A stretch of 46,845 bases of DNA, from positions 1-46,845 of the forward strand of contig CAUHNW010000021.1 in NCBI GenBank assembly GCA_959607825.1, read 5' to 3'. Origin of the DNA: HGM13006 sp900757695 (GTDB lineage Bacteria; Bacillota; Clostridia; Oscillospirales; Oscillospiraceae). The position numbers were made by a program, and so were the translations under genes. The notes under the pieces were generated by a model. The model saw nothing but the letters and a program-made list of their open reading frames with translations, was not told the origin of the DNA and did not search any database. Positions 35,301 through 43,823 of this stretch are shown one piece after another (position 1 is the stretch's first letter; each line of letters begins with the position of its first letter).

Positions 35301-37747
35301 GCGGTGCCATAGGACAACACAACACCATTGTAGGAATAACTTGCTGCGTAACTACAGGTAAAGTCACCGCCGTTGATGGTCAGTGTACCGGTGGGCTCGC
35401 TCTTTACGGTGTTCATACCACCGGTGTAAGTGCCACTATGAATGGTCAGGATCCCCCAGTTGTCGATCATGGAGGAGCCATCGTTTCCGGCGGTGGCAGT
35501 TACATCGGTAAGCTCAATGGAACCGGTGGGATCGGCCTCGGTGCCGCACTGGATGTTATAGTAGCTTGCGCCGCCCACAATGGAGCCGTTCTGTACGGAA
35601 ACCACGGCGTTGCTGCCAACGAACAGGGTAGCCTTGCCGATGCCGGTGTTGGTCAGGGTCTTGCCGCCCAGATCCAGAGTCAGCTTTTTGCCGGAGATCG
35701 TGATATCCTCAGTGGTATCGGCCACCAGCATTACGGTATCGTCATCCTGAGCGGCTGCGATAGCCTTTGCCAGAGAGGTGTACTTGGTTCCACCAATGGT
35801 TGCCACGGTATCCTTCATGGATACGGTGTAAAGACCATCTTCACCGGCAACAGACCGATAATCCTCCGAGAGATACTCTGCGGGATCTGCGGAGAAGGAT
35901 CCTCCGGTGATGGTAGAGTTCACCTTGCCGGAGTTTGCGCCGTAGGCGGAATTCGTTACGCCGATGTCGTCAAGAGAAAGCACCTGATAAGACTTCCGGG
36001 TATCGGAGATGCTGGTCAGCTTGGCATCGCCGGAAATGGAGATGTTCTCCTCCTGAGCGACCTTGCCGAGGTCATAGATGGCAATGGCGCTGCCCTGATC
36101 GTTCAGGCAGTTGAAGGTACCGCCGGTGATGTTCAGATTCAGGGAGTTGCCATAGGTGGCATTTTCGGAGGTGTAGGTACCGCCGAAGACGTACAGCGCA
36201 TCGGGGAGCCATGCGTTTCCGGAGTAGCCATAGTACTCAGAGGGAGAGTCGATGTTCTTGGTGATGGAGTTAATGGTACCGCCGGAGATATTGACCTGTC
36301 CCATACGGAGGGAAATACCGCCGTTCAATGTACCGTCGGTGATGGCCAGATTTACCTGACCGGGCATGTAGATGGCAGGCCCCTGTGCTGCGGTAATGGT
36401 ACCGCCGTGAACCTCAAAGTTCATATCACCGGTGGTGTTGTTGCCGGACAGTGCAGCATCCTTGGAAGAGATGGAGCCGCCGTTTACCACTGCGGTGCCG
36501 TTATCCTTCGCATAAATACCGTAGTCATCGGTGGAAATGACAGCGCCGCTTTCCAGCGTGAATTTTGCACCGCTGCCGTTGACACGAATGGGTGTATCCG
36601 TGCAGGTGATGGTTCCGTCTTCACCGGAATCCGTTACGGTGAGCAGCCCCAGAACCTCAATGCCGCAGTCGCTGGGAACGGTCATTGTGCGGCCATTCAG
36701 ATCCAGCGTGATGTCCTTCCCTTCGGGGATGGTGACATCCTCAGAGATATCGGTCAGCAGGGTGATGGTATCGCCAGTTGCGGCGGCATCAACAGCAGCT
36801 GATAGTGTTTTGTACCCGGAGGAGCCATTCTGGGCGACAATGTCAGAACCAAAAACGGGAGTGCCATCAATGGTCAGGGTGCCGGTATCACCGGGAACAA
36901 AGCGGCCATAAAGGGTATTGGCTGGGACTTCCTTGCCAGTTTGTGCCAGTGTGTTGCCGGATTCCGTGATTCCGTCCATGGCCAGTTCGCCTACGTTGGC
37001 GGTTCCCACAACGATGCCGACACGCCAGCCACCATCATCGGTAGAAGTCAGCGTATTGCCGGTTACGGTGCAGTTACGGATGGTGTGGTAGGTTGCGGGA
37101 TTTGCACCGGCATGTCCAATGAGACCGCCAACAGAACCGTTGCTGGTGATCGCACAGTTTTCCACCGAGCAGTTGTCGATGGTGATCTGCGTGTCAACGG
37201 GGCCATCGTTCTGGTTATTATATCCAGATGTCCAGCCGATGAGACCGCCGACACGGGGACCGCCAGTACAGGTGATGGTGCTGTTGGTCAGGTGGCAGTC
37301 CGTCAGGGAAACCACATCCATGGAATCCACAGAGCCGATGAAGGCACCGACACCGGTAGAAGAGGTGGAGTCATTGATCGTGACGTTGTCCAGCGTCAGC
37401 TGATCAACGACCAGCCCAGAGCCGCCGGCAAATCCGCCGGAGAACAGCGGCGCATCCAAGCCGGAAATGGTATGACCGTTTCCGTGGATGGTAATGGTGT
37501 CAGCGCCGTGGTAGCCGTCAATATTGACGGCGGACCAGCTTTCACTCTCAGCCAGCGTAATGTTATTTTGAATGTTTATGGTCGTATCCCCGGAGCCTGC
37601 GGCGGCTGCCGCCTCCAGGGCATTTTTCAGCTCTGCAAAGGTAGTGACATCCACAGATCCGGAAGTGTCATCCTCGGCAAACGCTGTGGGCATCATGCCA
37701 AGTACCATGCACAGTACCAGCATCATGCTCAGTATTCGTTTTTTCAT
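32360..37747 (-). CDS. Large SLH surface protein with beta-helix, divergent InlB repeats and Ig-like domain
   Basis: 1795 residues. The signal peptide starts MKKRILSMMLVLCMVLG and ends PTAFA; AAGGAGG lies 8 nt before the ATG at 37747, so the 40 extra codons upstream are not used. Residues ~30-900 form beta-helix-like repeats rich in Gly, Asn and Thr (INGGDFTCSY, ITGGTFTVKH). Five divergent InlB (Flg_new_2-type) repeats of about 75 residues follow (about 919-1302) with endings such as FTMPAGAVTVTATFK. Then come a Ser/Thr linker, a domain with KITHFSQF, a CxxC-containing segment (YVCTVCGDE), a Big_2 Ig-like domain (about 1524-1602: WSSSNSAVATVDETGNVTAV) and three SLH domains (about 1605-1795). 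It is a wall-attached adhesin or scaffold; the ligand is unknown. Confidence 0.88.
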   Translation of the reverse strand: MKKRILSMMLVLCMVLGMMPTAFAEDDTSGSVDVTTFAELKNALEAAAAAGSGDTTINIQNNITLAESESWSAVNIDGYHGADTITIHGNGHTISGLDAPLFSGGFAGGSGLVVDQLTLDNVTINDSTSSTGVGAFIGSVDSMDVVSLTDCHLTNSTITCTGGPRVGGLIGWTSGYNNQNDGPVDTQITIDNCSVENCAITSNGSVGGLIGHAGANPATYHTIRNCTVTGNTLTSTDDGGWRVGIVVGTANVGELAMDGITESGNTLAQTGKEVPANTLYGRFVPGDTGTLTIDGTPVFGSDIVAQNGSSGYKTLSAAVDAAATGDTITLLTDISEDVTIPEGKDITLDLNGRTMTVPSDCGIEVLGLLTVTDSGEDGTITCTDTPIRVNGSGAKFTLESGAVISTDDYGIYAKDNGTAVVNGGSISSKDAALSGNNTTGDMNFEVHGGTITAAQGPAIYMPGQVNLAITDGTLNGGISLRMGQVNISGGTINSITKNIDSPSEYYGYSGNAWLPDALYVFGGTYTSENATYGNSLNLNITGGTFNCLNDQGSAIAIYDLGKVAQEENISISGDAKLTSISDTRKSYQVLSLDDIGVTNSAYGANSGKVNSTITGGSFSADPAEYLSEDYRSVAGEDGLYTVSMKDTVATIGGTKYTSLAKAIAAAQDDDTVMLVADTTEDITISGKKLTLDLGGKTLTNTGIGKATLFVGSNAVVSVQNGSIVGGASYYNIQCGTEADPTGSIELTDVTATAGNDGSSMIDNWGILTIHSGTYTGGMNTVKSEPTGTLTINGGDFTCSYAASYSYNGVVLSYGTATVTDGTFTHTATTPNWAYPCAFMTAKDKDTDPTPHTTITGGTFTVKHSRGKSIWGYGKANSSNFEISGGHYSPAPSTSAVAEGYGVTDKVDGYYGIAPANAITIEPLTNGKITTTSPAPEGKKVTLRITATTGYVLDTISVKTASGTEVAVTGSVTSKTFTMPAEAVTVSATFKKADYKITIKATNGTVTAPATAQYGETVSLAVTPDPGYELSTISVKKSTTKVTLNEDSTFTMPAGAVTVTATFKAIPYGIAVAEGITNGMVTVEAETATVGTTVPVTVSPAEGYALKELYYTTEGSDEHHAIEAVDDGYTLNMPAEAVTIHAAFQKLTYTVTVADGIAHGTIAAAATFPWDDTVTVTVTPDTGYELEKLTYTAEGSETAEEVTANEDGAYTFTMPKANVVLNAAFQKSVYTVTVDEKIENGKVTVDPENASMGDTVTVSATPVEGYELDAITVTSGKTTVTVKDGKFTMPAGNVSVSATFKKAAAPSPEPSVSTTTTVSTDVSTDIPSADKKAIEAVLDDASVEGIEKAADTGDILDAAGVTEADTKAKKVEIEITTKVIAEGADLSAGTLTFSAAPVATITIDGKKVSKDVPVTNDMLNGKNITIKLPLPKGFVPEEIIHISNDGLRQHYTAQDFKVETAENGGQVAVLKITHFSQFILNAKTHVHTWDQGTVITEPTATTDGTMHYVCTVCGDEKDEVIPAVPATQLTLDPVSVRLAVGKTQALTLTVVPENATGTVVWSSSNSAVATVDETGNVTAVAAGTTTITAVLGTQTAVATVSVVCGTDACQYYTDVDAGAWYHPAVDFVTEHKLMQGVDAKARTFVPGHELTRAQLAQVLYNMENPGDTASEKSFKDVKQGAWYYNAVIWAADNGIVKGYEDGCFYPNRPITREQMVTMLYRYMQFKGLKVDASSEDWKSFTDYANVHAWAQDAMAWAVHNGVVNGIQNNQLAPTHTAQRSQVAKIIMEITMLYDLA

Positions 37748-37879
37748 AGCATGTTCCTCCTTTGTTTTCTCGGCGGTGCATAACGCCGGAGTTGTAGGGA
37801 GCTGCTGAACCGGAAGACGCAGGGGAAATCTGCATGGTGCATTCCGGCTGGGCAGATCGCAATACAATCATCACAAAGT

Positions 37880-37908
37880 ATGATATCACTATGGTTTCGA
37901 CATGTCAA
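37880..37908 (-). promoter_or_regulatory. Promoter of the SLH gene at 32360-37747
   Basis: TTGACA (37903-37908), a 17-nt spacer and TATCAT (37880-37885) on the minus strand, about 130 nt before the start codon. The rest of the 37748-38208 gap is AT-rich leader and promoter DNA without a gene. Confidence 0.8.
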
Positions 37909-38117
37909 TATTTCTGGAATACTTCTAAAAAATAGGCGATTATTTGTAATTTTTCTATAGCATCATGTAGAACGAATGGGAAAAAGCGAGAAAAGCAGCG
38001 CTGCTAAAAATTTCATGCGGGAAAACACCTGGGATTCAAAATACGGAGCGGAAGCTTTGGTAACCGTGTGCGTTGTAAAGCTGCCGGAATGATTTTCGTA
38101 TGTTCGGAAATTGCGGG

Positions 38118-38147
38118 TTGACAGCGGGAAGGCAGGTATAATATAAT
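38118..38147 (+). promoter_or_regulatory. Promoter of Rrf2-type regulator
   Basis: TTGACA (38118-38123), an 18-nt spacer and TATAAT (38142-38147). Downstream lie the near-palindrome ATATCGGATAT and the perfect 14-bp palindrome AGCGGCATGCCGCT (38179-38192), possible sites for autoregulation. Confidence 0.75.
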
Positions 38148-38208
38148 ATTTCATATCGGATATATAGGCAATAATAAGAGCGGCATGCCGCTTTGAAGGA
38201 GCATAGAT

Positions 38209-38652
38209 ATGAGAATTTCAGCAAAAGCCCGGTATGGGCTGGCGGCCATGGTCTATTTTGCCATGCGGTATCCCACCCAGACCAAATTTACGGTGCTGGA
38301 GGTTTCGGAGGCACTGAAAATATCCAAAATCTATTTGGAACAGGTATTTACCCGCTTAAAAATGGATGGCGTGGTGCAGGCCACCAAGGGCCCCCAGGGG
38401 GGATATTCCCTGACCCGGGATCCGGCGGAGATCACGGCCTATGAGGTGCTGGCGGCCACGGAGACCAGCCTCTTTGATGCTACCCCGGAAACGGTGGGAC
38501 AGCAGGCTCCATATTTGGAGCAGGTGATGATGGAGGACGTATATCAGGTGCTGGATCAGCAGGTGAAGGATACGCTCTCGGAGATCACGCTGGGACAGCT
38601 GGCGCAAAAGGCCATTGAAAAGGGAACAACGGGATATATGTATTACCTGTAA
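38209..38652 (+). CDS. Rrf2 family transcriptional regulator (no Fe-S cysteines)
   Basis: 147 residues. The N-terminus MRISAKARYGLAAMVYFAM, the helix LKISKIYLEQVFTRLK and the wing GPQGGYSLTR are diagnostic for Rrf2 winged-helix proteins. IscR and NsrR in this family bind an iron-sulfur cluster through three cysteines in the segment after the wing. Here that segment (ATETSLFDATPETVGQQ) has no cysteine at all, so a cluster of that kind is excluded and another signal must be sensed. GAAGGAG lies 7 nt before the ATG. It stands alone, with its own promoter and a terminator behind it; targets are unknown. Confidence 0.9.
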   Translation: MRISAKARYGLAAMVYFAMRYPTQTKFTVLEVSEALKISKIYLEQVFTRLKMDGVVQATKGPQGGYSLTRDPAEITAYEVLAATETSLFDATPETVGQQAPYLEQVMMEDVYQVLDQQVKDTLSEITLGQLAQKAIEKGTTGYMYYL

Positions 38653-38654
38653 AG

Positions 38655-38688
38655 AAAGTGGAACGCCTTTTTAAGACGTTCCACTTTT
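38655..38688. terminator. Bidirectional terminator between Rrf2 and GT2 genes
   Basis: AAAGTGGAACG pairs with CGTTCCACTTT around an 11-nt loop, flanked by A- and T-rich ends; it serves both convergent genes. Confidence 0.85.
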
Positions 38689-38689
38689 G

Positions 38690-39661
38690 CTATATTCGGT
38701 CTTTCAGGACAAACAACAGCCGGATCAGCCGGTAGTGCCGCCCCTCCAGCAGCCGGAAGGCCAGCATTTTGCCATGGGGAAGCTGGGAAAGCAGCGGGTT
38801 TTTTCGGTAATCGGGGAAGTTTTGCTGGAGATAAGTGCGGAACTCCTTCAGCAAAGGATGGGTGGGATCACTGCGGAGTACCCGGACTGAGGCGGCGATA
38901 TACAGATGGTCGATGCAGAGCCGCTCCAGCTGCGGGCGGTATGCTGTAAATAGACCGGCATTGCGGTACCAGTCCAGAAGGTCATCGAAGGCATCGATGA
39001 TCTCGTGGTTTCTCTGGACGTTGGCATTCCGGGTGATGGAGCCTTCCCGCTGGACGTAGTGATACCACACATCCGGCAGGGACACAACGGAGTCTGCTAC
39101 CGCAAACAGCTTCATGGTGGTGCGGATATCCTCAAACCAGACCCGGGCGGGGAACCGGATGCCGGAGGACAGGAACAGCTGCCGCCGTACGGCACGGCAC
39201 CATGTGTTCGGTAAGGTCAGCAGCAGCTGGGGATGGTCCGCCAGTGTCAGCGGAGTGTGATAGGGAAGCTGATCCCGAAAAGCAGTGAGATCCTGATGCC
39301 CATCGTTGGTGATAAAGCCGAAGGAGTAGATATCGGCAGGGCATCGGTCAATCTCAGCCGAAAGACCGGAAAGGGCATCCGGAGAGAGAAAGTCATCGCT
39401 GTCGAGGAATACCAGATAGTCCCCCCGGGCCGTGGCGATGCCGGTGTTTCGGGCGGCACCCAGACCGCCGTTTTCCTGATGCACCACATGACAGCCGGTT
39501 TTGGCGGCAAGCCGGTCGCAGAGGGCGCCGCTATGGTCCGTAGAGCCGTCGTCCACCAGAATCAATTCGTAATCCGAATAGGTCTGGGCAATCACAGAGT
39601 CCACACAGGTTTTTAGGTATGCCTCTACATTATATACCGGGACGATCACAGAAAATCTCAT
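38690..39661 (-). CDS. Family 2 glycosyltransferase
   Basis: 323 residues. The GT-A fold N-terminus is clear: SVIVPVYNVEAYL, ELILVDDGSTD, ENGGLGAARNTGI and the metal-binding DxD as LVFLDSDD (about residues 93-97). Members transfer a sugar from a nucleotide donor to a growing glycan on the cytoplasmic side of the membrane; the sugar is not predictable. The ATG overlaps the stop of the upstream polymerase-like gene (ATGA), so the two form an operon. It is part of the divergent cell-wall polysaccharide locus. The stop codon is TAG, showing that amber works as a terminator here. Confidence 0.88.
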   Translation of the reverse strand: MRFSVIVPVYNVEAYLKTCVDSVIAQTYSDYELILVDDGSTDHSGALCDRLAAKTGCHVVHQENGGLGAARNTGIATARGDYLVFLDSDDFLSPDALSGLSAEIDRCPADIYSFGFITNDGHQDLTAFRDQLPYHTPLTLADHPQLLLTLPNTWCRAVRRQLFLSSGIRFPARVWFEDIRTTMKLFAVADSVVSLPDVWYHYVQREGSITRNANVQRNHEIIDAFDDLLDWYRNAGLFTAYRPQLERLCIDHLYIAASVRVLRSDPTHPLLKEFRTYLQQNFPDYRKNPLLSQLPHGKMLAFRLLEGRHYRLIRLLFVLKDRI

Positions 39662-41133
39662 GCAACAGACTCCTCTGCTTTGGGATAGACCTTGATCTTT
39701 GTCAGATAATATACCAGCGCCAGCAGCATGGAGAGATAGAAGGAGGCGTTGGGCCGCCGCAGGACACCGGCGGTGCAGAATGCGTAGATCAGAATGATCC
39801 CCAGTGATAATCCAATGGCACCGGCCAGAGGGGTAAAATACATTTTGGGATTCCGGATCATTGCCCGGAGGATCAGAAGCAGGAAGTAGCCGATAAAGCC
39901 CAGCAGCAGCGCAAGACCAACCACACCATAGAGGAAGTAAATGCCGTAAAAATCATTCTCAACATCGTATACCTTGTCCTTGTGGGTCATACGGCCAAGC
40001 TCCATGCCGAAAATTTTGGCGGTGACGGGAAGCTCCTCCTGAAGCATTTCGCAGAAGTAGATCTTCTGACGGCGCACGGCCGTGATCTCCTGTACGCTGG
40101 AGGAGTAGTTATACTTCTTCATAACAGCCTCTACGCCGAAACGGTCCACAATGTTGGAAGCGCACCATTCATAAACCGGGGTCAGACGCAGAATTTTTGC
40201 CTCCTCGCTTTCCGGAGCGGGGGCGGTGTTGGGGGAGGCGGCTTCCTCTTTTTGCAGGGATTCCTCAGCACGCTGGATCTTGATTTCGGCCCAGCTCTGC
40301 TTTTCGGACATGGCGTTGTTGTAAATGTGCTGATTCTGGTACATGGGAGAGACCTTGTAGCCTGCAACACAGAGGGCGGCACAGAGCAGCACCATGACGG
40401 TCTTTTTCCAGTCAAAACGATGGCACAGGGCCAGAATAACCGGAAGGACCACAGCGGTGCCCAGCAGGGTGGCAAAGGCCAGACGGGTGCCGATGAAATA
40501 GAGCGGGACCAGACATAGAACCGAGGCCAGCAGCATCAGAGGATACTGCCGCTTTCCGGAATAGAGAAAGGCCAGCATCAGCACCACCGGCGCAGAAACG
40601 CTCAATATGGCGGACTGGGAGTTGGAGGTAGAAAACCAGCCCAGAACGCCCAGCTGATTGACCACATAGGTGTGTGGATCTGTTCCCGTGAGGCTGCTGA
40701 GCAGCATCACCAGAGCGCAGATGCAGAGATTAACGCAGAATCCGGCCATGACGGCGCGGAATACCGTCTCGCCCTGCTGAAAAAATGTAATAAAGGAGAG
40801 GGTGCAGACGACGATTTGCACCACACGGATATAGTTGGTGAAATCGGCAAAGGGATCCTGATAACCCGCTTGCAGGCAGCATAGAACATGGGCGGCCCAA
40901 AAGAGGCAGCAAATTCCTGCGGCGATCAGATAGACCCTTTTCCGCCGGCTGAGGCAGAAGCCTGCCAGTGCCGTAATGGCCAGAAGCCCCATGCGCAGGG
41001 CCAAGGTGAAAAGATTGCCATGGCCGGACAGCGCCCAGAAGTAGGAGACAACGTCCAGCACCGGCTGAAGCAGCATGATGATAAAAAGAAATGCCGGAAT
41101 TCGGCGGCCGGAGGGATAAGTAAAACTTGACAT
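39658..41133 (-). CDS. O-antigen ligase/polymerase-like membrane protein
   Basis: 491 residues with about ten to twelve hydrophobic helices and a large extracytoplasmic loop (about residues 270-385) rich in Glu, Ala and Ser. Features of the O-antigen ligase/Wzy superfamily include STSNSQSAILSVSAP, IGTRLAFATLLGTAVVL and, after the loop, VENDFYGIYFLYGVVGL. Such proteins polymerise or transfer lipid-linked glycan repeats outside the membrane. It is first in a two-gene operon with the GT2 gene (4-nt overlap). GAGAGG lies 11 nt upstream of the ATG. Whether it polymerises or ligates cannot be told. Confidence 0.8.
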   Translation of the reverse strand: MSSFTYPSGRRIPAFLFIIMLLQPVLDVVSYFWALSGHGNLFTLALRMGLLAITALAGFCLSRRKRVYLIAAGICCLFWAAHVLCCLQAGYQDPFADFTNYIRVVQIVVCTLSFITFFQQGETVFRAVMAGFCVNLCICALVMLLSSLTGTDPHTYVVNQLGVLGWFSTSNSQSAILSVSAPVVLMLAFLYSGKRQYPLMLLASVLCLVPLYFIGTRLAFATLLGTAVVLPVILALCHRFDWKKTVMVLLCAALCVAGYKVSPMYQNQHIYNNAMSEKQSWAEIKIQRAEESLQKEEAASPNTAPAPESEEAKILRLTPVYEWCASNIVDRFGVEAVMKKYNYSSSVQEITAVRRQKIYFCEMLQEELPVTAKIFGMELGRMTHKDKVYDVENDFYGIYFLYGVVGLALLLGFIGYFLLLILRAMIRNPKMYFTPLAGAIGLSLGIILIYAFCTAGVLRRPNASFYLSMLLALVYYLTKIKVYPKAEESVA

Positions 41134-41189
41134 ATAATGAAATACCTCTCATTATCTGGCATAAAAGTGGATAAAATTCAAGCTGACTT

Positions 41190-41219
41190 ATTATAGCATG
41201 GGGCTTACAGGAAAGTCAA
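41190..41219 (-). promoter_or_regulatory. Promoter of left arm of the polysaccharide locus
   Basis: TTGACT (41214-41219), an 18-nt spacer and TATAAT (41190-41195) on the minus strand. Confidence 0.8.
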
Positions 41220-41241
41220 TGTAAATGGAGCGCCGGTCGTT

Positions 41242-41270
41242 TTGACTTTATACAGGGGCTATGATACAAT
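41242..41270 (+). promoter_or_regulatory. Promoter of right arm of the polysaccharide locus
   Basis: TTGACT (41242-41247), a 17-nt spacer and TACAAT (41265-41270). It lies back to back with the left-arm promoter only 22 nt away, so both arms may be co-regulated. Confidence 0.7.
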
Positions 41271-41306
41271 ATAATATCTGACTGATACCCGAATGGGGGA
41301 TGCGAT

Positions 41307-43823
41307 ATGAAGAAAAAACAGGGGCCCGGGGCCCTGCGCCGATGGGCCGCCGGGCAGCCGGATCATGCACCGGAGGGGGATCTGTTATCCCGTGCTTCCG
41401 GGGCATTGACCGGCCTGCTGGCCCGGGGAGGAAAGCGATGCCGACTGGAACGGCTGCTGGGCGGCAGTGTGTTCCTGCATCCGGCGTTCTTTTTGATCCT
41501 GACTGCCGCACTGCTGCCGTTTTTGCCCACCATGGCGCTGCTGGCTTTGGCGGCGGCATCGGGGCTTTCGCTGATTTTGACCTGTGCGGTCGGACAGGTC
41601 AGGCCGCGGCTCTACACCCCGGCGCTTCGCTGGGTGGGTCTGCTGGCGGTGGTATACCTGCTCAGCATTGCCGTTTCGGTGACGCCGAGGACGAGTCTGC
41701 TCCCGGGGCTGCTGATGACGGCCTTTGTACTCTATACATTTGCGGCCTATCTCAGCCCAAGGAACTATGGAACGCTCCGAACCGTGTTTTCGGCAATTGT
41801 GCTGGGCGGTGTGCTGGTGAGCCTCTATGGGTTTTGGCAGAAGCTGCACCCGGCGGCCTATCAGACGGGATGGCTGGATGAGGATATGTTTTCCTCCATT
41901 ACGTTTCGTGTGTATGCCACCTTTGCCAATCCCAATGTACTGGGAGAGTATTTTCTATTGGTGATCCCCTTCGCCTTTGCGCTGGCCTTCACTGCACCCA
42001 ACCGCAGAAAGAAGCTGCTGTGGGCAGCGGCGGCGGCGGCAATGTGCGTTTGCATGCTGCTGACCTATTCCCGTGGCTGCTATCTGGGACTGCTGCTGTC
42101 CGTGCTTATTTTTCTGGTGCTGCTGGACTGGAGATTCCTGATCCCCGCAGCCGTGCTGCTGGTGCTGTCGCCGCTGTATGTGCCGGACAGTATCTGGCAG
42201 CGGCTGCTGTCCATTGGGAACATGGGGGATACCTCCACAAGCTATCGGGCATCCATTTGGATCGGGACCCTGCGCATGCTGAAGGACTTCTGGCTCTGCG
42301 GCGTAGGGCCGGGCGAGAATGCCTTCAATTCGGTCTACCCGGTCTATGCCCTTTCGGCGGTGGATGCGCCCCATTCCCATAACCTGTATTTGCAGCTGAT
42401 CTGTGATACGGGGATCACGGGACTGATCGTGTTCCTTGGATTCCTGGGAAGCCTGCTGCGCAGTCTGATCACGACCATGCGCCATTGCCGCAGACGGGAA
42501 ACAAAGATCTTTGCCATTGCGGGGATCTCGGCCTTTGCCGGTGTGCTGCTGCAAGGCATGACCGACTACACCTTCTACAACTATCGTGTGATGCTGCTGT
42601 TTTTCCTGATGGCAGGGCTGTGCCTGCTGCTGCGGCAGGAGGAGGCACTGATCACGGCCCAGGGGACTGTGGGAGAACTGATGCTGCGGGAGCGGGAAAA
42701 GCCCATGGTGCTCCATATCCTCTCTGATACCAATATGGGCGGGGCCGGGCAGTATCTTCTGAACCTGTTTTCCGCCTATGACCGGGAGCAATATGCCATG
42801 GCGCTGGTGGTGCCTTGTGGTGCGGTGATGAAGGAACGTGCGAAGCTGCTGGGGATCCCGGTGGTGGAAGCGGAGATCCCCGGAGAGCGGTCAATGGACT
42901 TGCGAAGCATCTTTGCATTGCGGAGAATCTGTATCCTGCTACAACCGGAGCTGGTGCAGAGCCATGGCTCACTCAGCGGGCGGATTGCAGCCCGGGCCTG
43001 CGGCGCAAAGATCATCTACACCCGCCACAGTGTATTCCCGGTATCTCCAAAGCTGAAGGCCGGGCCGGGGCATTGGGCCAGCCGGTGGCTGAACAGACAT
43101 TATGCAGATCTCTGCCTGGCGGTAAGCCCTGCGGCAGAGGAAAACCTGCTGGAGCTGGGGGCCAGAAAAGAACGGATCGTGACCATGATGAACGGGGCAC
43201 CGGCCCTTACGCCTGCATCTGCGGAGGAAAAGCAGGCCCTGCGGCAGAAATATGGGCTCGCAGAAGGGGAATTTACGGCGGGAATACTGGCACGGATGGA
43301 GGAATATAAAGGGCAGACCACCGTGGTAGACGCCGCAAAAATATTGGAAGAGCAGGGAAGACACTTAAAGGTCCTGATCTGCGGTGCGGGCAGCATGGAA
43401 GCACCGCTGCGGCAGAAAATCAGGGAATTGGGCCTTGAAAATACGGTCATCCTGTGCGGGTTTGTGGAGAATGTGGCAGGGGTACTGTCCATTCTGGATG
43501 TGCAGCTCAATGCGTCTACAGGCACGGAGACCTCGTCGCTGGCGCTGATCGAAGGCATGAGCCTCGGACTTCCCACCATTGCCAGCGCCTACGGCGGGAA
43601 TCCCTATCTGATCCGGGACGGGCAGGAGGGACTGCTGTTTCGGCCCGGCGATGCCCGGCAGCTGGCTGCGTGCATCGCACGGCTGATGGATGATCCGGCA
43701 CTGGGGCAGACGCTGGGACGGAACGGAAACGCCGCCTATATGGAAAAGTACACGGCCCGGGCCTTTGCGGCAAACGTAGAGGCGGCATATGAGCGGGCGC
43801 TTGGAAAGGGGGCGGCTCGGTGA
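41307..43823 (+). CDS. O-antigen ligase/polymerase fused to GT4 glycosyltransferase
   Basis: 838 residues. Residues ~45-455 form a multi-helix membrane domain of the O-antigen ligase/Wzy type with the diagnostic LCGVGPGENAF and HSHNLYLQ (about residue 355). Residues ~465-830 are a GT-B glycosyltransferase of family 4: SDTNMGGAGQYLLNLF at the acceptor side, HSVFPVSPK, the linker GILARMEEYKGQ, GFVENVAGVLSILDVQLN and the donor-binding E-x7-E region SLALIEGMSLGLPTIAS. The first domain acts outside the membrane, the second in the cytoplasm, so one chain may couple sugar addition with chain polymerisation. GGGGG lies 7 nt before the ATG. The next gene overlaps by 4 nt (GTGA). No frameshift or internal start suggests two separate genes. 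Confidence 0.85.
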   Translation: MKKKQGPGALRRWAAGQPDHAPEGDLLSRASGALTGLLARGGKRCRLERLLGGSVFLHPAFFLILTAALLPFLPTMALLALAAASGLSLILTCAVGQVRPRLYTPALRWVGLLAVVYLLSIAVSVTPRTSLLPGLLMTAFVLYTFAAYLSPRNYGTLRTVFSAIVLGGVLVSLYGFWQKLHPAAYQTGWLDEDMFSSITFRVYATFANPNVLGEYFLLVIPFAFALAFTAPNRRKKLLWAAAAAAMCVCMLLTYSRGCYLGLLLSVLIFLVLLDWRFLIPAAVLLVLSPLYVPDSIWQRLLSIGNMGDTSTSYRASIWIGTLRMLKDFWLCGVGPGENAFNSVYPVYALSAVDAPHSHNLYLQLICDTGITGLIVFLGFLGSLLRSLITTMRHCRRRETKIFAIAGISAFAGVLLQGMTDYTFYNYRVMLLFFLMAGLCLLLRQEEALITAQGTVGELMLREREKPMVLHILSDTNMGGAGQYLLNLFSAYDREQYAMALVVPCGAVMKERAKLLGIPVVEAEIPGERSMDLRSIFALRRICILLQPELVQSHGSLSGRIAARACGAKIIYTRHSVFPVSPKLKAGPGHWASRWLNRHYADLCLAVSPAAEENLLELGARKERIVTMMNGAPALTPASAEEKQALRQKYGLAEGEFTAGILARMEEYKGQTTVVDAAKILEEQGRHLKVLICGAGSMEAPLRQKIRELGLENTVILCGFVENVAGVLSILDVQLNASTGTETSSLALIEGMSLGLPTIASAYGGNPYLIRDGQEGLLFRPGDARQLAACIARLMDDPALGQTLGRNGNAAYMEKYTARAFAANVEAAYERALGKGAAR

